A DNA stretch of 64,000 bases from Unio delphinus (GCA_029339505.1 JAQISU010000118.1:5259501-5323500); one strand, 5' to 3'. Counted from the first letter of the stretch, positions 14,227 through 27,215 are shown. Translations and numbers: made by a program. Notes: a model not told the origin generated them from the sequence alone.

Positions 14227-14712
14227 CATGTTAAGGATGATCAAGACAGACTTTTATGTCAAGTATTGTCATACCCATGTTAATGATGATCAAGACAGAC
14301 TTTTTGTCAAATATTGCCTTACCCATGTTAAGGATGATCAAGACAGACTTTTATGTCAAGTATTGTCATACCCATGTTAATGATGATCAAGACAGACTTT
14401 TATGTCAAGTATTGTCATACCCATGTTAATGATGATCAAGACAGACTTTTATGTCAAATATTGCCTTACCCATGTTAAGGATGATCAAGACAGACTTTTA
14501 TGTCAAATATTGCCTTACCCACGTTAAGGATGATCAAGACAGACTTTTATGTCAAGTATTGCCTTACCCATGTTAAGGATGATCAAGACAGACTTTTATG
14601 TCAAGTATTGTCTTACCCATGTTAATGATGATCAAGACAGACTTTTATGTCAAGTATTGCCTTCCCAAAGTTAAGGATGATCAAGACAGACTTTTATGTC
14701 AAGTATTGCCTT
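14227..14712. repeat. 48-bp minisatellite, about 10 copies
   Basis: Units contain GATGATCAAGACAGACTTTT and vary between GTTAAGG and GTTAATG, and between CAAGTATTG and CAAATATTG. Confidence 0.93.
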
Positions 14713-15507
14713 ATGTTTTTATTTGGGAGAAGGAAGGGTGGAAGAATCTTTACCTCTCTAAGATAGATTCATTTGATATTTTAGCTTCCACAATTTCTAG
14801 GTGGAATGCATCAAGATAGATTGCCTGGCAGTCTGTAACTGATAGAGACCTTTATTTCATGAAAATTAAAGACAATGAAGTTTGAGTCATTGAAGCTTCA
14901 CAGACCTATGTAACCTATTCATCTTTGGAGAATTGGATGATCTGATGAAAGTGTATGCTGGCACTCTCACACTACTTCTTGTTTTACTTTCACTTGTTAG
15001 CTCAGTATAGTTAAAATACTGGGCCCAGTCATCATTTCAAAAATGTCCTGTATGGATTCCATCCCATAGTAATTTTCTGCTCTTTTATGAGGTGAATATT
15101 CCTTATTGTTATTTTATTTGCCGGTTGTGGGATCATTAAGCCTCTGTCCAAACTGACAAATTCAATAGCAATTGTTGTGGTATTACTGATCTTAAAATGT
15201 AGTTTTGAGGAGGGGGGAGTGTAAACTAATTTTAATGATATAATACTTACCTTATACTATTGCCAGATTTTCTCTTCCCAGCCTGCACTTATATGTCACT
15301 AAGTTATGCCATTCTTACAGATAAGAATCAAGGACCAGCACACAGTGACAGATACATGTGGGTTTCCCCAGGGGCAAGCCTGTGTTCTAGAATCTTCAGG
15401 TTCATTTTATTTGGGGGATGAATTGAATATATTGGATATGGTTGAAATATTTTGGCTATGATAAATATCAGCTATAAATAGCAACAGGCAAGTAATAATA
15501 ATAATAA

Positions 15508-16351
15508 TGTTACGTGCTTAGGCTCGAATAAGCAGCAACACAGAAAGAGTGAAAACTAACAAGCTTGTAAAACTTTAACAATGATTTATTAAGTACAATT
15601 ATTTTCATAAAATAAGTAAACTTACGGTTTTAGAGAATCAAATCCAAAATTAATCCAATACAGAATTCACAAAAATAATCCACTAATGGAATTGCAAGTC
15701 CTGATAAATAAATGTTCTAATAGTTCCAGGTTCAAATCTTGACGATGTAATAATCCAAAATGGCTGACAATGTCACGTGATACAGTTCTCGTTTTAAATC
15801 ATCCAAATGAAATTATGAAACATATGTCTTTTTCCAGATAAATAGAATAATTCTTCTTTTCCAATGAATTGACATAAAGTCCAGAATAAGATATTAAACT
15901 CAAACAGAAAAATATACACAACTTATAATTTACAATAAGCCCAAATTCTACTAAAGTTAGCCTCCAAAACACAGCTATATATATATGTAATTCCCTCGTA
16001 AACAAGAGGAATCATGTGATTCTGGAAGGTCACAGAAAGAAGCTACCTTCTCCAAGTCACGTAATAATGGAATGTTCTAGAAGGAAATCATTCACTTTCC
16101 ACCCTCAAGAACTAAAAATAAAAGTTATCCTTGAAATTAACCAATAGTATTAAAGACCTGTTTACAATGTCTAAAGCAAGGTCAGATATTGAGGTAACCA
16201 AGCCAAGGTCAGCCTGTTTACAACTAAGAGTCTAGGTCAAACTGAATTTTCTAGAAAAAATCTCCCAATTAATGGATAAATATTAAACCCTAAATGACAA
16301 ATTTGGATTTAACAATAAAATATAAAATAAATTAAATTCAATAGCTGTAAC

Positions 16352-16352
<1 letters not shown>
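15508..16352 (-). mobile_element. Probable solo LTR (845 bp) in an (AAT)n run
   Basis: The segment starts TGTTAC and ends GTAACA, the TG...CA inverted ends of LTRs, and is flanked on both sides by (AAT)n. Read on the minus strand it has an AATAAA signal about 75 bases before the end. No coding region is present, so this would be a solo LTR. The target duplication cannot be read because the target is itself a microsatellite. A non-autonomous DNA element with short inverted ends is the alternative. Confidence 0.5.

Positions 16353-16405
<53 letters not shown>
16353..16405. repeat. (AAT)n microsatellite
   Basis: Trinucleotide run between the probable LTR and the LINE 3' end. Confidence 0.95.
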
Positions 16406-16976
16406 GACTTTATTTAGAGAAGGTAACTCAATTAGTTACAGAACTAATCTACCTTGAGGCCTTCTATCTGTTATGTACAATATATACAATACATACAACA
16501 TGATGTGAAGAGTCTGGCTCAACACTAAATAATTAAGGAATATTAAAATTCTAAGTATCAAGCCTGGAACACATGCACAGGCATCTGTAAAAACACAAAC
16601 ATATAAAAAACATAAAATATCATTCTGCATTGAAAAATTCAGTTTTGAAAATGATGCAAAATTACAAAAAAGCAGGTGGTATATTTTATGGTACTAGCAC
16701 TGTTCAGTTTTCTAAAGATTTCAGCCATTTAAGACATTGATTATGAAAAGAAGAAATGCTAGAAGCCTGGAAATGTTGTTCCATACTACTGGACCAGTAT
16801 ATTGAAAACTTTTTTTTAAACAATTCCTTCTTTGGCCTTGGTATAATGGAATTTTCCATGTTCATAATTATTACCCATCCCCCAACACTTCTGACATATT
16901 CAGTAGTTTTTATATTGTCAGTAGTATGTTTGACATGTGGATCTAGTTTTTGTATTGTCAATAGTATATTTGACAT
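16405..16976 (-). pseudogene. 3' end of a LINE (reverse transcriptase C-terminus), decayed
   Basis: On the minus strand the sequence reads IIPRPKKELFKK, then after a frame change YTGPVVWNNIS, which fits the conserved end of CR1/L2-like LINE ORFs (Pro-Arg-Pro, then Lys-x-Ser-Phe, then Gly-x-x-x-Trp-Asn). Its 3' end runs into AATAAAGACTTTATT-like sequence and the (AAT)n tail, as in many mollusc LINEs. The frame is broken and the 5' part is replaced by the 40-bp array. Confidence 0.6.
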
Positions 16977-18151
16977 GTGGATCTAGTTTTTGTATTGTCA
17001 GTAGTATGTTTGACATGTGGATCTAGTTTTTGTATTGTCAATAGTATATTTGACATGTGGATCTAGTTTTTGTATTGTCAGTAGTATGTTTGACATGTGG
17101 ATCTAGTTTTTGTATTGTCAATAGTATGTTTGACATGTGGATCTAGTTTTTGTATTGTCAATAGTATGTTTGACATGTGGATCTAGTTTTTGTATTGTCA
17201 ATAGTATATTTGACATGTGGATCTAGTTTTTGTATTGTCAGTAGTATGTTTGACATGTGGATCTAGTTTTTGTATTGTCAATAGTATATTTGACATGTGG
17301 ATCTAGTTTTTGTATTGTCAGTAGTATGTTTGACATGTGGATCTAGTTTTTGTATTGTCAATAGTATGTTTGACATGTGGATCTAGTTTTTGTATTGTCA
17401 GTAGTATGTTTGACATGTGGATCTAGTTTTTGTATTGTCAGTAGTATGTTTGACATGTGGATCTAGTTTTTTTATTGTCAATAGTATGTTTGACATGTGG
17501 ATCTAGTTTTTGTATTGTCAGTAGTATGTTTGACATGTGGATCTAGTTTTTGTATTGTCAGTAGTATGTTTGACATGTGGATCTAGTTTTTATATTGTCA
17601 ATAGTATGTTTGACATGTGGATCTAGTTTTTGTTTTGTCAGTAGTATGTTTGACATGTGGATCTAGTTTTTGTATTGTCAGTAGTATGTTTGACATGTGG
17701 ATCTAGTTTTTGTTTTGTCAGTAGTATGTTTGACATGTGGATCTAGTTTTTGTATTGTCAGTAGTATGTTTGACATGTGGATCTAGTTTTTGTTTTGTCA
17801 GTAGTATGTTTGACCTGTGGATCTAGTTTTTGTATTGTCAGTAGTATGTTTGACATGTGGATCTAGTTTTTGTATTGTCAGTAGTATGTTTGACATGTGG
17901 ATCTAGTTTTTGTATTGTCAGTAGTATGTTTGACATGTGGATCTAGTTTTTGTATTGTCAGTAGTATGTTTGACATGTGGATCTAGTTTTTGTATTGTCA
18001 GTAGTATGTTTGACATGTGGATCTAGTTTTTGTATTGTCAGTAGTATGTTTGACATGTGGATCTAGTTTTTGTATTGTCAGTAGTATGTTTGACATGTGG
18101 ATCTAGTTTTTGTATTGTCAGTAGTATATTTGACATGTGGATCTAGTTTTT
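16905..18151. repeat. 40-bp minisatellite, about 31 copies
   Basis: A 40-bp unit containing GTATGTTTGACATGTGGATC, with linked variants (CAGTAGTATG versus CAATAGTATA). Its right-to-left reading frame continues into the LINE fragment at 16405-16976, so it probably arose from LINE coding sequence. Confidence 0.95.
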
Positions 18152-18256
18152 GATGAACTTCTCCACAAAGCAATCAAATAATTTTAGCAGACAATCTGCT
18201 GTCATGCACACAACCAAAAAAAGCAGCTTAACAAACCCCTAGTAAGCAGCAGCATT

Positions 18257-18592
18257 GGCCAAGATAGCTGGGGTGATACACAGCTTGCCTGGTGTTATGT
18301 CTCTAGTTAGAGTCTATTACGTTCATAAGATAGCTGAGATGATACACAGCTTGCCTGGTGTTATGTCTCTAGTTAGAGCCTATTACGTTCATAAGATAGC
18401 TGGGGTGATACACAGCTTGCCTGGTGTTATGTCTCTAGTTAGAGCCTATTACGTTCATAAGATAGCTGGGGTGATACACAGCTTGCCTGGTGTTATGTCT
18501 CTAGTTAGAGCCTATTACGTTCATAAGATAGCTGGGGTGATACACAGCTTGCCTGGTGTTATGTCTCTAGTTAGAGCCTATTACGTTCATGA
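18257..18592. repeat. 66-bp minisatellite, 5 copies
   Basis: Five copies containing GGGGTGATACACAGCTTGCC and TCTCTAGTTAGAGCC. Confidence 0.95.
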
Positions 18593-18691
18593 ATTTTTCA
18601 TTTAGTGTGTTATGAACAGGATTTAAGATTTATGTCTGTAACATACATCAAGGCATTGTCTTCGTTGAGAATTAATGGAGATATGAAGTGT

Positions 18692-18793
18692 GTTTCAGTC
18701 AGGTCAGGGGGGAAATGTAGCAGGGCTGGCAGGGAACATTATTTCAGTCAGGTCAGGGGGGAAATGTAGCAGGGCTGGCAGGGAACATTATTT
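18692..18793. repeat. 48-bp tandem duplication, 2 copies
   Basis: Two copies containing TCAGTCAGGTCAGGGGGGAA and GCTGGCAGGGAACATT. Confidence 0.93.
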
Positions 18794-19499
18794 CAGAAAA
18801 CTCCGGTGTTAGTCTTCTTGCCTTATGTTGGGAGGCATTGGGTTCAAGCCTAGGTCAGCCTGCAAATTTATCTCTCTCTTAAACTGGCAACCCTATCTGT
18901 GAAATAGCAAAAAATATTGATTGGTCTCCTTACTGGTAGGAATAATTATCATTCAGCTATACTATACAACTTCAAGTGAAACTGTACAAGGACATGCAAT
19001 TACTCGTGCATTCATTTTCTTTAACCAATATAATTTCCTTTTTAATTTCCTCTGTAAGCTCCTAAATGATCCTATTTATTCAGTTAATTAATCCAAAAAG
19101 AAATTGACAGGCACTTTTAGTGTCAAGCCATACAGTAAATCATGAATGGAAAAACCGTCATAATATAACCATTTTATTGATCAACACATCATGGGTCCCA
19201 TGTGACTACCTCATTGTGTTTGCTGTTATTTATGCTGCTCTATTTTAACCTCAAAAGCTATTTTGCTTTTTAATTTATTTGATAATTGGCAGAAAATATT
19301 TAACTTGATCAGTTATTTTCAGGTATATTGCATAGTGAAGTTATTTGTTGAAATCGTACACTTAGGTCATTCAGCAGTTCTAGATGTCTTCTAAGATCTT
19401 GCCCATTTTTACACAATTACATTTGAACTTTAAAATACCACAGAGTCCAGCTCCTGCTGAGATTCATAAACAGAATTTTTTTAAACGCTGAACAGTCAT

Positions 19500-19760
19500 T
19501 AAACTTCTATATTTTTGTCATGCTAAATAGTCAGTCACCTTTCAAATTTTCAGCATGCTGAATAGTCAGTCATTTTTCAAATTTTCAGCATGCTAAATAG
19601 TCAGTAACTTTTCATATTTTTGTCATACTGAATAGTCAGTCACCTTTTCTATTTTTGTTGTACATGTATTTGTTGTTTTGCTGTATAATTAAGCAACTTT
19701 TGTATATTTGTCGTATTTGTTGTATTGCTGTATAATCAAGCAACTTTTGTATTTTTGTCA
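19500..19760. repeat. Degenerate repeat, about 35-bp unit
   Basis: Repeated but diverged copies of TTTGTCATGCTGAATAGTCA. Confidence 0.7.
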
Positions 19761-20278
19761 TGCTGAATTGTCTTTTTACCATCTGTATCTGTACCTGCAT
19801 TGTGCTGAATTGGCCCCTTTTGTATTTTGTATTATATTGTACAACTTTTGTATTTTGTTCATGGTGAATGGTTGGTCACCTTTTTGTAATTGTGTTGTAC
19901 TGTATAATCCATATTTTCATACTTTAATCTGAAGGAAATACATTTAACTATTTTACATCAGTTTCCATTTTAGTGTCCTTCCTTCATGCTTATAAATTTC
20001 CTGGCAGCTAACACAGAGTTAACTTAATCTGCAATAATGTTTCACTTCAATCAGGCTACTACACAAAATCTGCTTTTCTTCTTGCTCTTTATTAAGTTCT
20101 TTGGTATATTTGGACAGCACTACCTCACTTTAAGGTCCTTCATACTAATGATTCCTCTTATCATTTTAGTTATGGATTTCATTTAATTAAGAAACAATAT
20201 AATGATTTGTATAATGTACTTTGTTATAAGGTGGTCTTGGTATTATAGCAGTATAGTACTTAGTTTACTTCTTGTCTC

Positions 20279-20490
20279 CCATGGACAGTGTCATAGTGAA
20301 TGAATACTGTATGGACAGTGTCATAGTGAAGGAGTACTGTAAGGACAGTGTCATAGTGATGGAGTACTGTAAGTACAGTGTCATAGTGAAGGAGTACTAT
20401 ATGGACAGTGTCACAGTAAAGGAGTACTGTATGGACAGTGTTATAGTGAAGGAGTACTGTATGGACAGTGTTATAGTGAAGGAGTACTGT
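20279..20490. repeat. 30-bp minisatellite, 7 copies, just upstream of exon 2
   Basis: Units contain GGACAGTGTCATAGTGAAGG. The array ends about 110 bases before the exon's acceptor site. Confidence 0.94.
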
Positions 20491-20601
20491 ACAGTGATAA
20501 TGTTCTATTTTTTTCAGTTTGGGAATAAATACCACTCTGAATACATTTTCATGACTCTAAAACATTTTTATATATTATTAACTTTCTTTTTTTTAAAACA
20601 G

Positions 20602-20796
20602 CAACTACGCCATGATAATCTTGTGAACTTGCTGGAAGTGTTCAAGAGGAAAAAGAGATTGTATCTTGTGTTTGAATTTGTGGATCACACAGTTTTAGAC
20701 GAACTTGAAAAATGCCCAAACGGTTTGGACGAGACAACAGTCAGGAAAATATTGTGGCAAGTTCTGAAAGGAATAGAATTTTGCCACTTAAATAAT
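20602..20796 (+). CDS. CDKL2: CDKL2-like kinase, second coding exon (residues 57-121)
   Basis: The acceptor is TTTTAAAACAG|CAACTACG and the donor AATAAT|GTAAGT. Phase is 0 on both sides, and the 65 codons continue from the KKIAMRE helix through [13 protein letters not shown] and [15 protein letters not shown] to the hinge and helix E ([12 protein letters not shown]). There is no stop when joined to its neighbours. A longer open frame starting at 20272 is only chance read-through from an upstream 30-bp minisatellite into the exon. Confidence 0.93.
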
Positions 20797-20871
20797 GTAA
20801 GTTCTATATATGCTCATTATGATAAGCATTTAAGTAATGACCATGACTGTGAACTACTACTGTTCTGAGTG

Positions 20872-21845
20872 AGTGTTCACAAGTATTTAATAATACTATT
20901 CTTGAGTATTGATTAATAATATTTATGAGTATTTAATAATACTATTCTTGAGTATTGATTAATAATATTAATGAGTATTTAATAATACTATTCATGAGTA
21001 TTGATTAATAATATTCATGAGTATTTAATAATACTATTCTTGAATATTGATTAATAATATTCATGAGTATTTAATAATACTATTCACAAGTATTTAATAA
21101 TACTATTCATGAGTATTTATTAATACTATTCATGAGTATTTATTAATACTATTAATGAGTATTTAATAATAATATTCATGAGGATTTAATAATACTATTC
21201 ATGAGTATTTAATAATACTATTCATAAGTATTTATTAATACTATTCATGAAGATTTAATAATACTATTCATGAGTATTTAATAATAATATTCATGAGTAT
21301 TTAATAATACTATTCATGAGTATTTATTAATACTATTCATGAGGATTTAATAATAATATTCATGAGGATTTCATAATAATATTCATGAGTATTTAATAAT
21401 ACTATTCATGAGTATTTATTATTACTATTCATGAGGATTTAATAATAATATTCATGAGTATTTAATAATACTATTCATGAGCATTTAATAATATTCATGA
21501 GTGTTTAATAATACTATTCATGAGTATTTAATAATGCTATTCTTGAGTATTGATTAATGATATTCATGAGTATTTAATAATACTATTCACAAGTATTTAA
21601 TAATACTATTCATGAGTATTTAATAATAATATTCATGAGTATTTAATTATACTATTCATGAGTATTTATTAATACTATTCATGAGTATTTATTAATACTA
21701 TTCATAAGTATTTATGAATACTATTCATGAGTATTTAATAATACTATTCATGAGTATTTAATAATACTATTCATGAGGATTTAATAATTCTATTCATGAG
21801 TATTTAGTAATACTATTCATGAGTATCTGAGTAATACTATTCAAA
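20872..21845. repeat. AT-rich array, about 22-24 bp unit, roughly 40 copies
   Basis: Variants of TATTTAATAATACTATTCAT with GAG. It begins about 75 bases after the donor of exon 2. Copies differ at many positions, so the array is old. Confidence 0.93.
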
Positions 21846-21945
21846 GTTGCCAAAGTTTGGTATACCTCTATGGGGGATAATTAAACTGCTTCACACAAAC
21901 TAGCCAGGATTATGATGATGTACCATTAAATGCTATACATTGAAA

Positions 21946-21949
<4 letters not shown>

Positions 21950-22006
<57 letters not shown>
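21950..22006. repeat. (CA)n microsatellite
   Basis: Uninterrupted dinucleotide run. Confidence 0.97.
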
Positions 22007-22008
<2 letters not shown>

Positions 22009-22429
22009 ATGGAATAGACACAATTTACAGAAAAGTTAATGAACTTGAAAACGATATCTCATAGTATGCTTGTTCGGTAAATTAAGGAAATGGACCCAAA
22101 TCATATATATATTATAAATAACTCACATGTGTTCTAAGTGAGTGAGAACATGATAGTCAATTTAAATCGTTTCAGTTGAATGTAAATAATTCCAATTTCT
22201 TTATTTTTCCTCTCTTAATGTATGTTGCGTATATAACTCGTTTACAATGAGTTCTCTCATTCATGTGTTTTGATATTACGTTTTCTTTGCTTTTGTTGCT
22301 ATATAGTGTACTGTAAGTAATTTAATCACAAACTATGTTCCTAACTTTTTTGTATTTACGAAACATTAACTGAATGAAATCTCTTCTGAAGAGGAAATAA
22401 AGAAAGTCAGTCAGTCATACATGTATACA

Positions 22430-22685
22430 CACACATCCATCCATCCATCCTTCCATGCATGCATGCATGCATGCATGCATGCATGCATACATACATACAT
22501 ACATACATACATACATACATACATACATACATACATACATACATACATACATACATACCACATGTATACACATCCATCCATCCATCCATCCATACCTACC
22601 TACCTACCTACCTACCTACCTACCTACCTACCTACCTACATACATACATACATACATACATACATACATACATACATACATACAT
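22430..22685. repeat. Compound tetranucleotide repeat
   Basis: Consecutive runs of ATCC, ATGC, ATAC, ATCC, TACC and TACA. It follows what may be a LINE tail. Open frames in it are artefacts. Confidence 0.96.
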
Positions 22686-23569
22686 TGTTTATGGTCTCAG
22701 AAAGCATTCTTATATTGTTTTTATTGTTACATTTATTATTTATTTCTATTCTTCTTAATTTCAAACAAAATAGAAATGCATTTACAGAAGAAGGATTTTC
22801 AGATTTTTAGTGTTAGAGGGAGGAAACTATTGCTTTGGAATCTTATTGTATTAAAGGGTTGTCTTAATAATGTAGCAAAGCATTGGATTTGCAATAAATA
22901 TGAACATAAATACACAGTGCAAGAAATGTAAAACTATTGCTGTTGATTGTTAGCAAGCAAAATTGTTTTTTATATTTTGTTTCTTTGGTGTTTTAAAATT
23001 ATTTTGTCTCATTGTAATAAAAATTATACATGTCCGACCATAGGTGGTGATATCACCACAATGATTACAATCGATTACCTGTCAAGAACAATGTCATGCC
23101 TTGCAAGGGATTTAAAAACCCTGACAGCATAAAGAAATAGGGATTATCATGCAAAAGACCATGACAAATTTAGTGTGCTTTATTCCATTTTCATTTATAA
23201 TTCAACTTTTTGTATTTTGCACTGGCTTGCTCCATTTCCTTCAAAATGCATAAATTGTTTTATTAGTGTTTGTTCTACATTTCCTTTATATCAGTTGTGC
23301 ATTCTGTTTACATTCGTTCGTCATTTGCTATGTATTCCAGTTTTGTTTGACAGGTAAAATTATTCACTCCAGACAACCATTTTTCTGGACAGAATCTGTG
23401 TCCTATAGACTCAAGATAATCCATATTTTACTGTACAATATAAGGGTATTGTTTTAGGTGTGTGGGTGGCCATCTCAAAATGAGGGCTGTATATTACTTA
23501 AAGAATTATTATAAATGAATTTGGTGTTCTTATGTGATAATCTGTGAAAGTGTGCCATGCAAACATGTG

Positions 23570-23788
23570 TACAAGTCAAGTCAAACTGCAAACAACAAAA
23601 ATCCTGGTCTGCAGTAGTATAATGCACCTGAAGATAAGGGTCTGTGCTGTTTGTTCTACTGATCATTCCTAACAAACTGTAAACAGATCTTTCATAACAG
23701 AGTGCATAGGCCCAGATCTGCTGGTACATTATGCAATAGCAGATCAGGGTCTATGCAGTTTGCATAATCTTATAAGCAAGTATATACA
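23570..23788. mobile_element. Foldback/MITE-like repeat, copy 3
   Basis: Same family: contains GATCATTCCTAACAAACTG and CCCAGATCTGCTGGTACATT, and ends near AGCAAGTATATACAG. The left inverted repeat is degraded. Confidence 0.55.
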
Positions 23789-24484
23789 GTATATTTACTG
23801 AGGTTATGTGGAGTGGGAAATAAAGAAAAAGTAAAATGTTAATTCTTTTGGCCCAAAGTCTATATGAAGACATGGATATAGCAAAGTATTGTAGGTATAG
23901 ACAACTGATGATTATACTGTATCAAGGATATTTTGGAAGCAGTTTGGAGTCATGGAGGAATGAACAAACTCCATGCACTGCATAGCCATGACATAACCAT
24001 GGCTGAAGTGGTGTGAAAGGGTCTGGGCCTGGATATGTTGGGATGACAGAATATAATAGACCCATAATCGTTAAACCAGTCATGTTCTGAGGCACAGTAC
24101 TGGCTATCAAGAAATTACCATTTTCAGTGTCAGGCTGTGTGTGTGTGTCTGTCTTTCTGTGATGTCTATTTGTCCAGAATGAAAATGGCGCTGTTTCTCA
24201 CATCCAATATTTATACCACAGCAGCTAATTTGAAACTCTTGGTATCAATAAAAAATATCAGTGATAGTTTGAACATAAAAGGTAAAGGGAGGAAATCACC
24301 TTATTTTGAATTTGGGAATTTCATTTCATCCAGTAAAACTGAAGTCCCTGTGTTTTAAAGTACTGTTGAAGTATAATTTTGAAATGTTTTAAGATACCCT
24401 TGTATCTTTCAAATGAATGGAGTTTAAAAGAAAAAGATATAAAGTTGTAGTATAGTCATAGTCAAGATTGTATTGCTGCCAGTA

Positions 24485-25094
24485 GTAATATTTGTAATTC
24501 ATAATGTAATCATCTTAATTTAAAGTGTGAACCCTACCCCATAATAATTCATAATGTAATCATCTTAATTTAAAGTGTGAACCCTACCCCATAATAATTC
24601 ATAATGTAATCATCTTAATTTAAAGTGTGAACCCTACCCCATAATAATTCATAATTTAATCATCTTAATTTAAAATGTGAACCCTACCCCATAATAATTC
24701 ATAATGTAATCATCTTAATTTAAAATGTGAACCCTACCCCATAATAATTCATAATTTAATCATCTTAATTTAAAATGTGAACCCTACCCCATAATAATTC
24801 ATAATTTAATCATCTTAATTTAAAATGTGAACCCTACCCCATAATAATTCATAATGTAATCATCTTAATTTAAAGTGTGAACCCTACCCCATAATAATTC
24901 AGAATGTAATCATCTTAATTTAAAATGTGAACCCTACCCCATAATAATTCATAATTTAATCATCTTAATTTAAAGTGTGAACCCTACCCCATAATAATTC
25001 ATAATGTAATCATCTTAATTTAAAGTGTGAACCCTACCCCATAATAATTCATAATTTAATCATCTTAATTTAATGTGTGTACCCTACCCCATAA
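24485..25094. repeat. 50-bp minisatellite, 12 copies
   Basis: Units contain GTGTGAACCCTACCCCATAA and ATAATGTAATCATCTTAATT, with a G/T variant. Confidence 0.95.
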
Positions 25095-25161
25095 GCCCAT
25101 CATTGCAATGACATTAAACAGACTCCTAGTAAAATGTATAATATAGCATCATTTAGTTGCC

Positions 25162-25240
25162 ATGACATAATTTGCCTGCAGATCAGGGTCTATGTTCTTT
25201 GTTCTACTGATTACTCCTAACAAATTTCATAGACACAGGT
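25162..25240. mobile_element. Foldback/MITE-like repeat, fragment
   Basis: Partial copy with GCAGATCAGGGTCTATG followed by CTACTGATTACTCCTAACAA. Both ends are missing. Confidence 0.5.
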
Positions 25241-25292
25241 GAAAAGTTAAAACACATATTGTCATTACCCCTACATGACAAATCACAAATTT

Positions 25293-25398
25293 CCAGCATC
25301 GCAGAAGTAACTTTCATGCATTGTAGAAATAAACTTCCAGCATCATAGAAATAAATTTCCAGCAGCATAGAAATAAATTTCCAGCATCATAGAAATAA
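25293..25398. repeat. 22-bp repeat, about 5 copies
   Basis: Variants of TTCCAGCATCATAGAAATAA. Confidence 0.85.
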
Positions 25399-25749
25399 CT
25401 AGCATGATTTAACCCATCCATTGGGAATTAACTTAGATACCACCTGACTGACGAGTCGAAAGGGAAAGAGCTTGAAACTCTGGTCAACATATTTACAAAT
25501 AATTTTATTACATGTATTTTTAACTGTAATACCTACATACACATCTGTTTATAGGTCCTATATAATTCTACATTCTTAATTTCTTAAAAAAAGAACCTAT
25601 GCACATATGAAATGAAAAATCAACTAAGGATAATAACTATAATATACATTGTAATTATAGATATACATAACATTAACCCTAATGTTCATTGTATATTACC
25701 TGGCATACAGTCTTATTGTTATTTCTCAAAAGCAGTGGCGATTTTCAGT

Positions 25750-26330
25750 AAAACTTGGTTGGAATGTTTCAAAGGATATGCTCTACTAAAATTTTAGTCA
25801 GGGTGTATCCTCTGACAGTGGCAGAGCAAGAAATTCTGCCCACTTCTCCCCACCATAAACTTGTTTCTGGGACACCCATCAACTGAAAGAAAGTTGTTTG
25901 ATGGGAAGTTTGGACTTTCCCTGAACCTTGGTTCCCACAAAATTGCATGGGTAACATGTGGGGGTTGCTAGATGACTGTCCTTCAGCAATAAGGTGACTT
26001 TCTTAGCAAGATGGTTCAGCCAGTCTTTATCAAAACTTGGTAAGGCTATTTCTTAGAACTTTCACTTATGTTCTGGGTGGCTCTCCTAACAGTGGTGTGG
26101 CTTCCTTGTGAGCCATCTGAAAGACCTATTTTTCAACTTTCTGCTCAAGAAAACTTGGCAAATTTCAATCAAGCATGGTAAAATGTTTTGTTGGTACAGT
26201 CTTAATTGAATTTATCTCTTGGTTGGCTCCCTTAACAATTGTTTGGTTTCCATAACAATGAGACAGAGAAAGACCTTCAGACAGTTCTTATCTGTCATCA
26301 TGTGTGACTGTTGCTATTTAAAAAAACTAT
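25750..26330. repeat. Dispersed repeat family (two or three diverged copies)
   Basis: Diverged copies of a module with AAAACTTGG, GAATGTTTC, a CTCCTAACAGTGGTGTGGCT-like box and a following TTTCCATAGCAAC-like box. Similar modules occur at 980-1110, 41040-41110, 42780-43130 and 49380-49760. Confidence 0.55.
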
Positions 26331-26339
26331 CAATGAATG

Positions 26340-26672
26340 ACATTCCATTATTAACCATATATCATCCCAAATATAGTCCTAGCATCAAGATGCCATCCTT
26401 TACCATATATCATACCAAATGGGTGTATTTCTAGCATCAAGATGCCATCCTTTACCATATATCATACCAAAATAGTTATAGTCAGTCCTAGCATCAAAAT
26501 GCCATCCTTTACCATATATCATACCATATAGGTATAGTCAGTCCTAGCATCAAGATGCCATCCTTTACCATATATCATACCATATAGGTATAGTCAGTCC
26601 TAGCATCAAGATGCCATCCTTTACCATATATCATACCATATAGGTATAGTCAGTCCTAGCATCAAGATGACA
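26340..26672. repeat. 56-bp minisatellite, about 6 copies
   Basis: Units contain CCATCCTTTACCATATATCA and GTCCTAGCATCAAGATG. Confidence 0.92.
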
Positions 26673-27063
26673 ATATACCTTATAGTCAACTAAAGTTACT
26701 CAGAGCAAAAGCAGAGTTAAATAACATATCAAATATATCATCAGTTATTCAGAAATAACTGAAAATTGTCATGGCATGTGTGCCTGTGGGTCTTATAGGC
26801 ATATATGTCTTACTACTATGTCTGCCTTTTTGATTAATGTATGTGAGTGATATCAGGACCATTTGGCATTTTGTTTTGCACATTTTTAAAACTTTTTGAC
26901 TTCTCAAAAACTGTGCAGCAGAATTTGACGAGATTTGTGCAAATCATTAAGGCATGAAGGGCTTTCACGGTTTTACAAATGATGATTCACCATTGAAAAT
27001 ATGGGCACCATTACTAAATCAATGGAAACCTTCAAATAATATTTTCTCCAACAGAATTTGACC

Positions 27064-27215
27064 AGACTTGATACAATGGATCCTGGCATGAATGGCTTTT
27101 ATTTTTTATAAAAATGATGCTGATCTGCAATCAAATATTGTTGATACAATGGATCCTGGCATGAATGGCTTTCAGTTTTATAAAAATGATGCTGATCTGT
27201 AATCAAATATTGTTG
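27064..27215. repeat. Direct duplication, about 75 bp twice
   Basis: Two copies containing ATACAATGGATCCTGGCATG and AAAATGATGCTGATCTG. Confidence 0.88.

Noticed and set aside
14227..14712. Regular 48-bp repeats as a CRISPR-like array
   Set aside because: No unique spacers between repeats, no cas genes, and the host is a eukaryote. The same holds for the 40-, 50- and 52-bp arrays.
20272..20868. 198-codon frame upstream of and through exon 2
   Set aside because: Chance read-through of a 30-bp array, intron, exon and donor; only 20602-20796 is exon, as shown by splice sites and kinase homology.
22407..22931. His/Tyr/Thr-rich and Met/Tyr/Cys-rich frames
   Set aside because: Translations of tetranucleotide repeats.
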